DNA of 13,137 nucleotides from Halobacteriales archaeon (GCA_007118075.1 SKSH01000035.1:1-13137), one strand, 5' to 3'. Positions 5,464 through 13,137 are shown, counted from the stretch's first letter. Translations and numbers: made by a program. The notes: generated by a model from the letters alone, not told the origin.

Positions 5464-6327
5464 TCAGAACGTACCGTAGCGGAGGCGCTCAATCCTTTTC
5501 TCCGTCGGTGGATGGGTGGAGAAGGCCGATCGGAGGAGTCCATGTTCGGGATCGAAAATCATCAACGCGGAGACGTTGTCGTCAAACGGCGCCCCTTGTT
5601 GGCCCTGTGCCTTGCGTTGTTTCACTACCTGCTCGTTCGTGTTGGAGATCTTCTCAAGTGCGCGAGCCAACGGTTCACCCGTACCGATTGCCCTGGCTGC
5701 ATCGGCATCAGCGACATACTCGCGGTACCGAGAGATCGCGCGGACGAAGACGATGACTAGCATCTGCGCGAGCATCGCCCCGATGTAGGCGAGGAAGAAG
5801 CCCCCCATGCTCCGACCCCCACCACGAAAGAGCATGACGTAGTAGACGGCGATCCCAACGAGTGAGGCGATGCTCTGACCGAGTACCATCATCACCACGT
5901 CGCGGTTGCGGATGTGGGCCAGTTCGTGTGCGATGACACCTTCGAGTTCCTGCTGATTGAGTGTCTGCATCAGCTCTTTCGATACCACGACCGTCCCCTT
6001 CTTCTTCCGACCGATTGCGAATGCATTCGGGACGCCCATCTCGGCGATCATCAGTCTGGGCATCGGGAGGTTCATGTCACGGCTCAATCGCTCAGTCGCC
6101 CGGTAGAGTTCGGGATGCTCGGCCTCCTCGACATCTTTCGCTTTCACGCTTCTGAGGGCAGCCCATTTCCCGAATTTCCACTGGAACCCGACGAACCCAA
6201 GGGTGAGCAGGAGGACAAATTCGAGGGGAATGCCGTAGACGAACATTACGCCGGCGACCAAAAGGTAGAAGGCGAAGAGGATGGTCCCGGCTATCAGCAT
6301 CCGAACTACCAGTCCTGGATGTCGCAT
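5464..6327 (-). CDS. htpX: HtpX-type membrane zinc metalloprotease
   Basis: This 287-residue member of peptidase family M48 should degrade damaged or misfolded membrane proteins. Two N-terminal membrane segments lie at about 8-30 and 34-50. The metal site is HELAH at 134-138 (His134, Glu135, His138), with the third ligand Glu203 in SRYREYVADADAAR. Two more hydrophobic segments lie between these at about 146-168 and 176-198. The GVPNAFAIGRKKKG strand (98-111) and the C-terminal STHPPTEKRIERL (270-282) are hallmarks of the family. Length matches the usual 280-300 residues. The start is the ATG at 6327, about 30 bp from a TATA-like box. It lies between purB and the NYN gene on the same strand. 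Regulation by membrane stress is known for bacterial HtpX but is not visible here. Confidence 0.94.
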   Translation of the reverse strand: MRHPGLVVRMLIAGTILFAFYLLVAGVMFVYGIPLEFVLLLTLGFVGFQWKFGKWAALRSVKAKDVEEAEHPELYRATERLSRDMNLPMPRLMIAEMGVPNAFAIGRKKKGTVVVSKELMQTLNQQELEGVIAHELAHIRNRDVVMMVLGQSIASLVGIAVYYVMLFRGGGRSMGGFFLAYIGAMLAQMLVIVFVRAISRYREYVADADAARAIGTGEPLARALEKISNTNEQVVKQRKAQGQQGAPFDDNVSALMIFDPEHGLLRSAFSTHPPTEKRIERLRYGTF

Positions 6328-6353
6328 ATCATCAGATTATACCTGGTGATTCG

Positions 6354-6360
6354 TCTTAAA
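6354..6360 (-). promoter_or_regulatory. TATA box for htpX
   Basis: On the minus strand TTTAAGA is centred about 30 bp before the htpX ATG, inside the 51-bp gap after purB. It indicates a promoter separate from that of purB. A second AT-rich word (ATAATCTG, 6333-6340) is too close to the start to be the box. Confidence 0.45.
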
Positions 6361-6378
6361 GGCCGCGACAGCTGGTGC

Positions 6379-7773
6379 TCACGTTGGCTCGAGCTCGTCA
6401 ACAAGGATGGCTGCCAGTCCGATGTACGTGGCCGGCTCAAGTTCAGCGAGGCGTTCGCCGAGGACCGGGTCTACGGCCTCGATCTCCTCGATGAGCGAAT
6501 CAAAGGCACCTGGATCGACCGTCTGCCCGCGAGTCGCCGACTTGAGGCGCTCGTAGGCGTCTGGATCGCCGATTCGTCGGAGGGCGGTTTGGACTGCTTC
6601 AGCCAGCACCGCCGGTGAGCGTTCGAGGTCGGCATCCATCACCGCTGGGTTCGGGGCGACCGATTCGGTGCCAGCCAGCGCCTTGGTCACACCAAGATAC
6701 CAGTGGGCGAGGGCACCACCCATCGAGCGGTGTATGGTCGAATCGGAGAGATCGCGTTGGAGCCGTGAGATCGGGAGGGTGTCAGCCAGGAATCGCAGGT
6801 CACTGCGTGCCTTGAGGAGGTTCCCCTCGCTGTTCTCGAAGTCGATCGGATTCACCTTGTGCGGCATCGTCGAACTGCCGACCTCACCGGCTGCTTGCTC
6901 TTGGATGAGGTACTCATCGCTGATGTACCGCCACATGTCGCGGTCGAAGTCGACCAGTATGGTGGCGATGTTCGCGAGTGCATCGAAGACCGCGGCGATA
7001 TCGTCGTTCGGATTCACCTGCGTGGTCAATGGCCCATACCGGAATCCGAGGGACTGGACGAACGTTTCAGCGAATGCCGGCCAATCCACGTCGGGTTCCG
7101 CGATGGCGTGTGCGGCGAAGGTCCCTGTCGCACCTCCGAACTTGCCTTGTAACCCGTCGACACGCTGAGCGAGTCGGTCCTGTCCGCGTGTGAGACGTTG
7201 AACGAACACGGCGAGTTCCTTGCCGTATGTCGTCGGTGATGCCGGTTGGCCATGGGTCCGTCCGAGCATCGACACATGACGATGGTCCTTCGCCTCGACC
7301 GTGAGGTGGTTGATGAGTTCCTCGAGGGCGGGAATGAGTTCCTCGACGATGGCGCGCCGCAACAACAATCGGTAGGCGAGATTGTTGACATCTTCACTGG
7401 TCAATCCAAAGTGGGCGAACGGGATGGCCGTCTCGAGGCCAGCGGCGGTGAGTCGATCGCGGAGCCAGTATTCGACGGCCTTGACGTCGTGATTGGTTGC
7501 CGGGTGCTCCTCGGTCCCCTCGACCTCGATCTGCTTGATTTTGGTAGCGTCAGAGTCGTCGAAGTCTTCGATCCAGCTATGGAGCGTATCGCGAGCTTCA
7601 TCATCTACCTCGAAAGGGATCACTTCGAGGTCAGCCAGTGCGATGAGATACTCGACCTCGATCCTCGCTCTGGCACGCATGAGGGCTGCCTCGCTGGTAT
7701 GACGGCGAAACGGTGCCGTCGTGGCGGCATATCGGCCGTCCAGCGGCGTGATCGCGTCCAACGGGTCGGTCAT
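6379..7773 (-). CDS. purB: Adenylosuccinate lyase
   Basis: This 464-residue enzyme of the fumarase/aspartase superfamily splits fumarate from SAICAR to give AICAR and from adenylosuccinate to give AMP. It is of the longer E. coli-like type. Visible marks are SPLDGRY-like ITPLDGRY at 8-15, TNHDVKAVEYW at 93-103, the catalytic-acid loop GRTHGQP at 171-177 (His174), and the signature GSSTMPHKVNP at 299-309 with the mobile-loop catalytic serine (Ser300/301). NPIDFENSEGNL at 308-319 and LQRDLSDSTIHR at 338-349 also match. The reading frame stays open 131 codons further upstream, but that part is antisense to the acetyltransferase gene and has no lyase homology. The ATG at 7773 begins the family sequence and follows GGAGG by 7 nt. 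Its product AICAR is the substrate of the PurH domain encoded about 1.3 kb away. Confidence 0.96.
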   Translation of the reverse strand: MTDPLDAITPLDGRYAATTAPFRRHTSEAALMRARARIEVEYLIALADLEVIPFEVDDEARDTLHSWIEDFDDSDATKIKQIEVEGTEEHPATNHDVKAVEYWLRDRLTAAGLETAIPFAHFGLTSEDVNNLAYRLLLRRAIVEELIPALEELINHLTVEAKDHRHVSMLGRTHGQPASPTTYGKELAVFVQRLTRGQDRLAQRVDGLQGKFGGATGTFAAHAIAEPDVDWPAFAETFVQSLGFRYGPLTTQVNPNDDIAAVFDALANIATILVDFDRDMWRYISDEYLIQEQAAGEVGSSTMPHKVNPIDFENSEGNLLKARSDLRFLADTLPISRLQRDLSDSTIHRSMGGALAHWYLGVTKALAGTESVAPNPAVMDADLERSPAVLAEAVQTALRRIGDPDAYERLKSATRGQTVDPGAFDSLIEEIEAVDPVLGERLAELEPATYIGLAAILVDELEPT

Positions 7774-7780
7774 ACTGCAG

Positions 7781-7785
7781 CCTCC
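7781..7785 (-). promoter_or_regulatory. Shine-Dalgarno site for purB
   Basis: On the minus strand GGAGG stands 7 nt before the ATG at 7773. This perfect match decides the purB start over the longer open frame and implies a leadered mRNA, unlike several neighbours that look leaderless. Confidence 0.7.
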
Positions 7786-7837
7786 AACCGGGATGACCAT
7801 GGGGTTTTGGATACGGGCTGGATGGTTCCGACATGCT

Positions 7838-7846
7838 GATATTGGT
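7838..7846 (+). promoter_or_regulatory. TATA-like box for the acetyltransferase gene
   Basis: TGATATTGG is centred about 23 bp before the ATG at 7865, close to the spacing of a leaderless promoter. It is the best AT-rich element in the 91-bp gap divergent from purB. Confidence 0.35.
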
Positions 7847-7864
7847 TTTGACGGAGTTGAACAC

Positions 7865-9061
7865 ATGACCCTGTACCGTCCACTCACGGACGATGAGGAC
7901 GAACTTTTTCGGTCGTACACGAGGTACGCCTTTCGTCCGCAGCTCTCCCCCGACCAAGCCGATGAATCCCCAACTGCCCCACGGACAGTCGGCGAACGTC
8001 GTGGCCTCTTCATCGAGGATGACGCTCGCCCCAGGGCGGTCTGTGCGCACTTCTGGTTCGAGTCCTGTGTTCGAGGGGTGCAGCTCTCCACACCAGGACT
8101 CTCGGCTGTCGCCACCCCGCCGGAGTACCGCCGACAGGGATACGCCCGAGAGCTGTTCGTCCACACCCTCGAGGAGTACCGAGAACGCGGTGACCATCTC
8201 TCGATATTATGGCCGTTTAAGTTCTCCTTCTACCGGGATCTCGGCTGGGCCGAGGCGTACCGATATGCCCACCACGAGGTTGAGCCAGCCGCATTACGAA
8301 CCGTTGGCGGAGATACCACTGGATCCTTCCATCGAATCGACCCTGATGACATCGACCTGCTCGATCCCATCTACCGCGCGTTCACCCAGTCGTATGATCT
8401 CGCCATCCACCGCGATGAGACCTGGTGGAGAAAACGCATCGCCGTCTCCTGGTGGGGTGAGCACTACATCTACGTCTGGCGAGACGACGATGGAGTGGAT
8501 CGAGGGTACCTCGTCTTCCGCTACGAAGGCGATCACCGGGATCGTGAGTTGATCGTCTACGATTTCGCCGCGAGCGATGCAACGGCCTATCGGCAGCTCT
8601 GTCGCTTCCTCGCCGATCACGATTCGCAGACAGACCGGGTGAAGCTCTTTGAGTCGATCGATACACCGCTTCTCGACCATCTCCGCAGCCGAGCGGGCGT
8701 CGAAACCAGTGTGAACAACGGGGCGATGGTCCGTCTGGTCGACGCGAAACGGACTCTCGAGGCGATCGAGTACCCGCAGGAGGCATCGGCCTCGGTCGTC
8801 TTACAGCTAGACGATGACCTCGTCGATTGGCATGAGGAGCCGATCAGACTCGACGTGAGCGACGGTTCGGCATCGGTCGAACAGATCTCGGCCGACCCTG
8901 AGGTAATCCTCGATATCGGGACGCTCTCAGCGATGGTCGTCGGGGCTCGACCTGTCTCACGGTATGTCGATGCTGGTGAGATTGAGGGAGAACCGGCCGC
9001 GGTCGCCGCCCTCGATGCTACGTTCCCACCTCGCTCGGTGTGGTGTCTCGACTGGTTCTGA
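7865..9061 (+). CDS. Eis-like GNAT N-acetyltransferase
   Basis: This 398-residue protein matches the size and plan of Eis-family acetyltransferases: an N-terminal GNAT domain (about 1-140), a second GNAT-like domain (about 145-290) and a C-terminal sterol-carrier-like domain (about 295-398). The acetyl-CoA loop is EYRRQGYARELF at 87-98, after the strand GLSAVATPP. Tyr123 in FSFYRDLGW corresponds to the catalytic tyrosine of mycobacterial Eis, and the chain ends in Phe, whose free carboxylate is the second catalytic group in Eis. The start is the ATG giving MTLYRPLTDDE. In-frame ATGs further upstream overlap the purB promoter and lack homology. Mycobacterial Eis acetylates aminoglycosides and polyamines, but the haloarchaeal substrate is unknown. 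A polyamine, small amine or protein lysine is possible. It is 49 bp upstream of purN-purH. Confidence 0.87.
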   Translation: MTLYRPLTDDEDELFRSYTRYAFRPQLSPDQADESPTAPRTVGERRGLFIEDDARPRAVCAHFWFESCVRGVQLSTPGLSAVATPPEYRRQGYARELFVHTLEEYRERGDHLSILWPFKFSFYRDLGWAEAYRYAHHEVEPAALRTVGGDTTGSFHRIDPDDIDLLDPIYRAFTQSYDLAIHRDETWWRKRIAVSWWGEHYIYVWRDDDGVDRGYLVFRYEGDHRDRELIVYDFAASDATAYRQLCRFLADHDSQTDRVKLFESIDTPLLDHLRSRAGVETSVNNGAMVRLVDAKRTLEAIEYPQEASASVVLQLDDDLVDWHEEPIRLDVSDGSASVEQISADPEVILDIGTLSAMVVGARPVSRYVDAGEIEGEPAAVAALDATFPPRSVWCLDWF

Positions 9062-9110
9062 GCGACCCCTTATCGGAACTTCTAACCCGCACCAGGGCGC
9101 CAGCGATGCC

Positions 9111-10718
9111 ATGGTCACCATCGCGGGGTTCGCGGGCAACCGCGGCCGCAACCTGTTGAACCTCGACGACTTGGAACCCGGTGGCGCCACCCTCGAGGTC
9201 ATCGTCACCAATCACACCGATGCACCGATCATCGAAGCCGCTGCAACGCGGGGGATCGCGACGATCATCGTCGAGCGGGATGATGGCGAGGAACGACAAC
9301 AACACGAGGCACGTATCCTCGATGAGCTCGAGCCGTTCGACGTCGATCTCGTCTGCCTCGACGGATACATGCGGATCTTGTCGGGGTGGATGCTTGAGCA
9401 GCTGCCGACCACCCTCAATGTCCATCCCTCGCTGTTGCCGTTGTTCAAGGGGATGGATGCCTGGGGAGACGCCCTCGATGCCGGTGTCCGGGTCAGTGGC
9501 TGCACCGTTCACGTGGCCACGGATGTCGTCGATGAAGGTCCGATCATCACCCAGGAACCGGTCCCGGTCCGACCGGATGACACCGTTGGGTCTCTCAAAG
9601 AACGTATCCTCTACGAAGGTGAGTTCAAGGCCTATCCACGGGCCGTCCAGTGGATCGCCGAGGAGGTCATCGAGATCACCGAGAACTCAGAGGGCGAGCC
9701 AGCGGTGAGCGACACCGCGGTCGATGAGTCGGCGTATCCGGCACATCGGCTCGTCTCCGAAGACCGCATTGAGACGCTCCGATACGGGGAGAACCCACAC
9801 CAGACTGCCGCGTTGTATGGTGATTACACGGTCACCGAACCGAACCTGGCTCACGGTGAGCAGATTAGCGGTGACAAGGGGATGTCGTATGTGAACTATG
9901 TCGATGCCGCTGGTGCCCTCGATATCATCACCGAGTTCGAAGAACCAGCCGCTGCCGTCATCAAACACGCCGCTCCAGCCGGTTGTGCGACCGCCTACCA
10001 GCTCGACGAAGCGTACGATCGAGCCCTCTCGACCGATCCGATGAGCGCCTTCGGTGGCATCGTCTCACTCAACCGACCGTGTGATGTATCGACAGCAGAA
10101 CAGATCGTCGAATCGGTGAAGGATATTGTCGTGACCCCTGGTGTCGAAGCTGATGCCTTGGATGTGCTCGGTGAGCGATCGAACATGCGCGTGATCGATG
10201 TCAGTGGCGGGATCCCCCGACCGATCGGCCCTGCTGATCGGACGGTAGATTGGACGATGAAGCCGATCGTCGGTGGCACGTTGATCCAGGATCGAGACCA
10301 ACAGCGACTCGACCCAGAACACCTCGAGGTCGTCACCGAGGAGGTCCCAACCGAGGCACAGCTCGAGACGATGGCGTTCGGCTGGAGCGTCGCCAAGCAT
10401 GCGCTCTCGAACGCGATTGTCCTCGCCGACGGGACCGAAACGGTCGGTATCGGGCAGGGACAGGTCTCACGGGTGGATGCGGTCCATCTTGCCATCAGGA
10501 AGGCTCGCGAACACGCAGAAGGGAAGGGTCCCGACGGGAGTGTCCTCATCAGCGATGCCTTCTTCCCCTTCCCAGACGGTGTCGAGCTGGCGGCTTCGGC
10601 TGGGATCGACGCCATCGTCCAACCCGGAGGTTCACGCAATGATGACACCGTCATCGAGGCGGCAGACGAACACGGTATCGCGATGGCCTTCACCGGCCAG
10701 CGGTGTTTCCGACACTAA
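9111..10718 (+). CDS. purHN: PurN-PurH fusion: GAR and AICAR formyltransferases
   Basis: This 535-residue protein joins two formyl-folate-dependent steps of purine synthesis. Residues 1-185 are GAR transformylase (PurN), with the GNRGRNLL phosphate loop at 9-16, Asn103 and His105 in LNVHPSLLP, and Asp141 in TDVVDEGPIITQ; the 36-residue spacing between His and Asp equals that of E. coli PurN. After a short acidic linker (about 188-212), residues 213-535 are the AICAR transformylase part of PurH. Marks are LRYGENPHQ at 223-231, catalytic Lys285-His286 in IKHAAPAGCA, AFGGIVSLNRPCD at 313-325, and the C-terminal QPGGSRNDD and FTGQRCFRH. The IMP cyclohydrolase (MGS-like) domain that normally precedes AICAR transformylase is absent, so another enzyme such as PurO must close the ring. 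The ATG at 9111 starts the PurN fold, and the longer upstream frame overlaps the acetyltransferase gene. folC-folP follows after 42 bp. Confidence 0.95.
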   Translation: MVTIAGFAGNRGRNLLNLDDLEPGGATLEVIVTNHTDAPIIEAAATRGIATIIVERDDGEERQQHEARILDELEPFDVDLVCLDGYMRILSGWMLEQLPTTLNVHPSLLPLFKGMDAWGDALDAGVRVSGCTVHVATDVVDEGPIITQEPVPVRPDDTVGSLKERILYEGEFKAYPRAVQWIAEEVIEITENSEGEPAVSDTAVDESAYPAHRLVSEDRIETLRYGENPHQTAALYGDYTVTEPNLAHGEQISGDKGMSYVNYVDAAGALDIITEFEEPAAAVIKHAAPAGCATAYQLDEAYDRALSTDPMSAFGGIVSLNRPCDVSTAEQIVESVKDIVVTPGVEADALDVLGERSNMRVIDVSGGIPRPIGPADRTVDWTMKPIVGGTLIQDRDQQRLDPEHLEVVTEEVPTEAQLETMAFGWSVAKHALSNAIVLADGTETVGIGQGQVSRVDAVHLAIRKAREHAEGKGPDGSVLISDAFFPFPDGVELAASAGIDAIVQPGGSRNDDTVIEAADEHGIAMAFTGQRCFRH

Positions 10719-10743
10719 TCTGACCATGGGACGACCACGACAT

Positions 10744-10751
10744 CGAGGGTG
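10744..10751 (+). promoter_or_regulatory. Possible ribosome binding site for folC-folP
   Basis: CGAGGGTG lies about 9 nt before the ATG at 10761 and partly matches GGAGGTG. No convincing TATA box is visible in the 42-bp gap, so the gene is probably read from the purN-purH transcript. A GTG at 10749 is a less likely alternative start. Confidence 0.35.
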
Positions 10752-10760
10752 TGCAACCGA

Positions 10761-13137
10761 ATGAGGTACCGATCAGCGATCGACCGGCTATACGATCTGA
10801 AGCGACACGCCATCGAGCCCGGGACCGCCCGCACTGAGGAGTTGCTCAATGCGATCGGCGATCCGCATACGGGGTACGAATCAGTACAGATCGCCGGGAC
10901 AAATGGCAAGGGATCGACCGCCGTCACCCTTGCCGAGATTCTTCAGGATGCGGGTTATCGTGTGGGGCTTTACACCTCACCGCATCTTGAAAGCGTCCGT
11001 GACCGCATCCGCGTCGACGGCAGACCGATCTCCGAGGCGGCAGTCACCCGGTTTATGGATAGCCTCGTCGACGATCTCGATGCCGCTGGTGCGGTGAACC
11101 GAACACCGACATTCTTCGAGGCGGTCACCGCGATGGCACTGTGGCACTTCAACGAGGTTGCTGTGGATATCGCGGTCCTCGAGGTGGGCATCGGCGGTCG
11201 TCATGACGCCACGAGTGTCGTCGATCCTGTCGCCGCGGCGGTGACCTCGGTCGATCTCGACCACACTGATGTACTCGGATCGACGATCGAGGCGATTGCC
11301 ACCGACAAGATCGCCGTGGCAGGGAACGATACCCCGTTGGTGACCGCCACAACCGGGCGGGCACGAAGTGTCGTACTCGCCGAACGAGCCGACGCGACCG
11401 TGGTCGGGACCGACCCCGAGGTCGATGTCAGGGTCGAGTATCGGGGAATCACCGATCACCTCGAGGCGGCCCTTGCGATCGAGGGTCCAGATTGGGCCAT
11501 CGAGACGGCCACACCACTCTTGGGTGAGCGCCAATCGGTGAACGTAGGGGTCGCTGCCACGCTGGCCAGACAGTGCTGGTCGGTCGATGAGGCGTCGATC
11601 GCCAGGGGTATCCGTCGGGTCGATTACCCTGGGCGGGCCGAGGCGATCCAACGCGATCCGCTGGTCCTCCTTGATGGGGCGCACAACCCGGCCGCGATCG
11701 AGCATCTCAGTGGCATCATCGATGAGCTCCAGTACGATTCGCTCCACTTGGTCGTCGGCGTCATGCAGGACAAGGATATCGCTGGGATCTGTGAGGCCCT
11801 CCCACCAGCATCGACTGTCACGACGTGTCGCCCGGATACGACCAGAGCCGCCCCGACGAACGCGGTGGCCGTTGCCTTCGAGAATGCTGGTTATCCCACG
11901 GTGAATCGCAAACGTTCGGTCGATGCAGCTGTTGACGCCGCCCTTGACGCGGCCGAACCAGCCGATGCGGTGTGCGTGACCGGTTCGTTGTACACGGTCA
12001 GTGAGTCACGGCGTCGCTGGATTCGTCATCCATCGGTTAGGCGATTCGACACACTATCTGGGATCACAACCGCCATGGAGCGATCGCATGTCACAGACGC
12101 AGGGATCTCACGGATGCGGGGGAAGGGGGTACACCGTGGGGTGCACACGAGGGCGACCCACCAACAGGCGGCATACCTCAAACAGGAGCTGCTCAGCGCA
12201 GGTGGTGAATGCGCTGTTTCGGGTGTGTCGGCCGATGGGGAGCTCGTGGACGTACTCATGCTGGGCACCCTCTCGCAGTTCAAGCGGGTCATCCGCTCGC
12301 TCGAGGGACAGACCCGCGGGCTGGCCACGCTCGGCGAGGAGCTCCGTCGAAGTCTCGGGATCCAGTATACCCCCGATTGGGGGGATCATCCATGGGGTGG
12401 TGATGCGCCCGCGATCATGGGGATCGTCAACGTCACCCCTGACAGCTTCTATGACGGAGGCGAGGCCACGACCATCGATGCAGCGATCGACTTGGCAAAG
12501 AGGCACGTCGAGGCAGGAGCGGACATCGTAGATATCGGCGGTGAGAGCACCAGACCGGGCGGGGAGCCGGTCGACGAGGCTGAGGAATGTAACCGGGTAC
12601 TTCCCGTCATCGAGGCCATCAGCGACTTCGATGCACTCGTCTCCGTTGATACCCAGAAGGCGACGGTTGCTGCGGCGGCGGTGGATGCCGGCGCGGATCT
12701 CGTCAACGATGTTTCCGGTCTCTCCGATCCAGCAATGGCACCGACCGTTGCCGATCATGAGGTACCTATCGTGATCACCCACAGCCTCACCACACCGGTC
12801 GTCCCCGATCTCCCGATCGAGTACGACGACGTGGTGGTCGAGGTCACTCGACGACTCGACGATCTCGTTCGGCGGTGTGAACGGGCTGGCGTCGACCGTC
12901 GGGATGTGATCGTCGATCCAGGCATCGGGTTTAACAAGGCCCCGATGGAGAGCTTCGAACTATTGGGTCGGGTGCATGAGTTCAGATCGCTCGGTTGTCC
13001 GGTACTGATCGGCCACTCGCAGAAGTCGCTCTTTGGTGGCATCGGGTACGAGCCCGGTGAGCGTGACATCCCGACGGCGGTCGCCTCGGCGATGACCGCT
13101 GTGCGTGGTGCGGACCTCATCCGGGTGCACGATGTCA
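10761..13137 (+). CDS. folCP: FolC-FolP fusion, cut by the right edge
   Basis: The frame is open from the ATG at 10761 to the edge (792 residues seen) and encodes a haloarchaeal folate fusion. Residues 1-425 are folylpolyglutamate/dihydrofolate synthase (FolC), with the ATP loop AGTNGKGST at 45-53, LYTSPHL at 70-76, EVGIGGRHDATS at 141-152, DHTDVLG at 167-173 and LDGAHNP at 304-310. Residues 438-533 form a linking domain (SRMRGKGVHRGVHT, YLKQELLSAGGECAVSG, VLMLGTLSQFKR) like the N-terminal extension of dihydropteroate synthases from some Firmicutes. Residues 551-792 are dihydropteroate synthase (FolP): NVTPDSFYDGG at 557-567, DIGGESTRPGG at 591-601, VDT at 629-631, NDVSG at 649-653, DPGIGF at 719-724, GHSQKS at 751-756 and RVHDV at 788-792. 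Only about 20-30 terminal residues should be missing. A Haloferax FolCP has been studied. Thr673 replaces the usual Met before His674. Confidence 0.94.
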   Translation, partial: MRYRSAIDRLYDLKRHAIEPGTARTEELLNAIGDPHTGYESVQIAGTNGKGSTAVTLAEILQDAGYRVGLYTSPHLESVRDRIRVDGRPISEAAVTRFMDSLVDDLDAAGAVNRTPTFFEAVTAMALWHFNEVAVDIAVLEVGIGGRHDATSVVDPVAAAVTSVDLDHTDVLGSTIEAIATDKIAVAGNDTPLVTATTGRARSVVLAERADATVVGTDPEVDVRVEYRGITDHLEAALAIEGPDWAIETATPLLGERQSVNVGVAATLARQCWSVDEASIARGIRRVDYPGRAEAIQRDPLVLLDGAHNPAAIEHLSGIIDELQYDSLHLVVGVMQDKDIAGICEALPPASTVTTCRPDTTRAAPTNAVAVAFENAGYPTVNRKRSVDAAVDAALDAAEPADAVCVTGSLYTVSESRRRWIRHPSVRRFDTLSGITTAMERSHVTDAGISRMRGKGVHRGVHTRATHQQAAYLKQELLSAGGECAVSGVSADGELVDVLMLGTLSQFKRVIRSLEGQTRGLATLGEELRRSLGIQYTPDWGDHPWGGDAPAIMGIVNVTPDSFYDGGEATTIDAAIDLAKRHVEAGADIVDIGGESTRPGGEPVDEAEECNRVLPVIEAISDFDALVSVDTQKATVAAAAVDAGADLVNDVSGLSDPAMAPTVADHEVPIVITHSLTTPVVPDLPIEYDDVVVEVTRRLDDLVRRCERAGVDRRDVIVDPGIGFNKAPMESFELLGRVHEFRSLGCPVLIGHSQKSLFGGIGYEPGERDIPTAVASAMTAVRGADLIRVHDV

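Noticed and set aside
4683..5756. A 357-codon plus-strand open frame
   Set aside because: It lies opposite the NYN and PUA genes and the end of htpX, has no recognisable domain, and is the kind of long antisense frame common in GC-rich DNA.
5914..6618. A 234-codon plus-strand open frame
   Set aside because: It is antisense to htpX and the end of purB, both with clear catalytic motifs, and it shows no domain of its own.
7774..8166. An N-terminal extension of 131 codons in frame with purB
   Set aside because: It is antisense to the acetyltransferase gene, has no lyase homology and is low-complexity and Ser/Arg-rich. GGAGG sits just before the ATG at 7773.
8964..9110. A 49-codon extension upstream of purN-purH
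   Set aside because: It overlaps the end of the acetyltransferase gene in another frame. The PurN fold begins at the ATG at 9111.
10977..11747. A 256-codon minus-strand open frame
   Set aside because: It is antisense to the FolC domain, which has all family motifs. Its composition mirrors the coding strand.
11985..12420. A possible frameshift or gene boundary between FolC and FolP
   Set aside because: The frame was read codon by codon through this stretch and stays open, and the linking domain has continuous similarity to a known FolP extension.
12108..12782. A 224-codon minus-strand open frame
   Set aside because: It is antisense to the linking and FolP domains of the folate fusion and has no recognisable fold.

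Overview
The window looks like chromosomal DNA from a haloarchaeon (class Halobacteria). The evidence is the gene set: a FolC-FolP fusion, a PurN-AICAR transformylase fusion, a short uS10-like ribosomal paralogue, archaeal NAC, transcription factor S, a geranylgeranyl reductase with a YxWxFP motif, and acidic proteins throughout. It also shows archaeal TATA-like boxes about 25-30 bp before start codons and a strong shortage of CTAG (five copies found by eye). GC content is moderate for the group, about 58-60% judged by eye. The genus cannot be assigned from the sequence alone.

Layout. Positions 1-22 may hold the first codons of a gene leaving the left edge on the minus strand. A plant-type [2Fe-2S] ferredoxin (109-441, -) is divergent from a geranylgeranyl reductase (537-1904, +), which suggests electron carrier and lipid-saturating enzyme. 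The reductase converges with a uS10/mL48-like protein (1901-2230, -), and both stop codons lie in one CTAG. Next come a Nudix hydrolase (2353-2781, +) and TFS (2877-3191, +). A long minus-strand block then reads, in transcription order: purB (6379-7773), htpX (5464-6327), a NYN/LabA-like nuclease (4923-5420), a PUA protein (4435-4920), NAC (4000-4368) and a TrmI-like tRNA methyltransferase (3272-4003). To the right, on the plus strand, are an Eis-like GNAT acetyltransferase (7865-9061), purN-purH (9111-10718) and folC-folP (10761 to the right edge, incomplete).

How the genes fit together. PurB, PurN and AICAR transformylase are de novo purine enzymes. PurN and AICAR transformylase consume 10-formyl-tetrahydrofolate, and FolC-FolP makes and polyglutamylates folate, so the right third is a purine/folate cluster. 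The NYN-PUA-NAC-TrmI run looks like an RNA and nascent-chain handling group. NYN and PUA genes are 2 nt apart, and NAC and TrmI overlap in a GTGA, which suggests translational coupling.

Every noncoding gap is under about 125 bp. No tRNA, rRNA, CRISPR array, insertion sequence or phage gene was seen. This is an ordinary core-genome region. I see no convincing new system. The points worth a second look are the ferredoxin-reductase pairing, two inverted repeats near promoters, the NYN-PUA-NAC-TrmI module, and the fused purine and folate enzymes.
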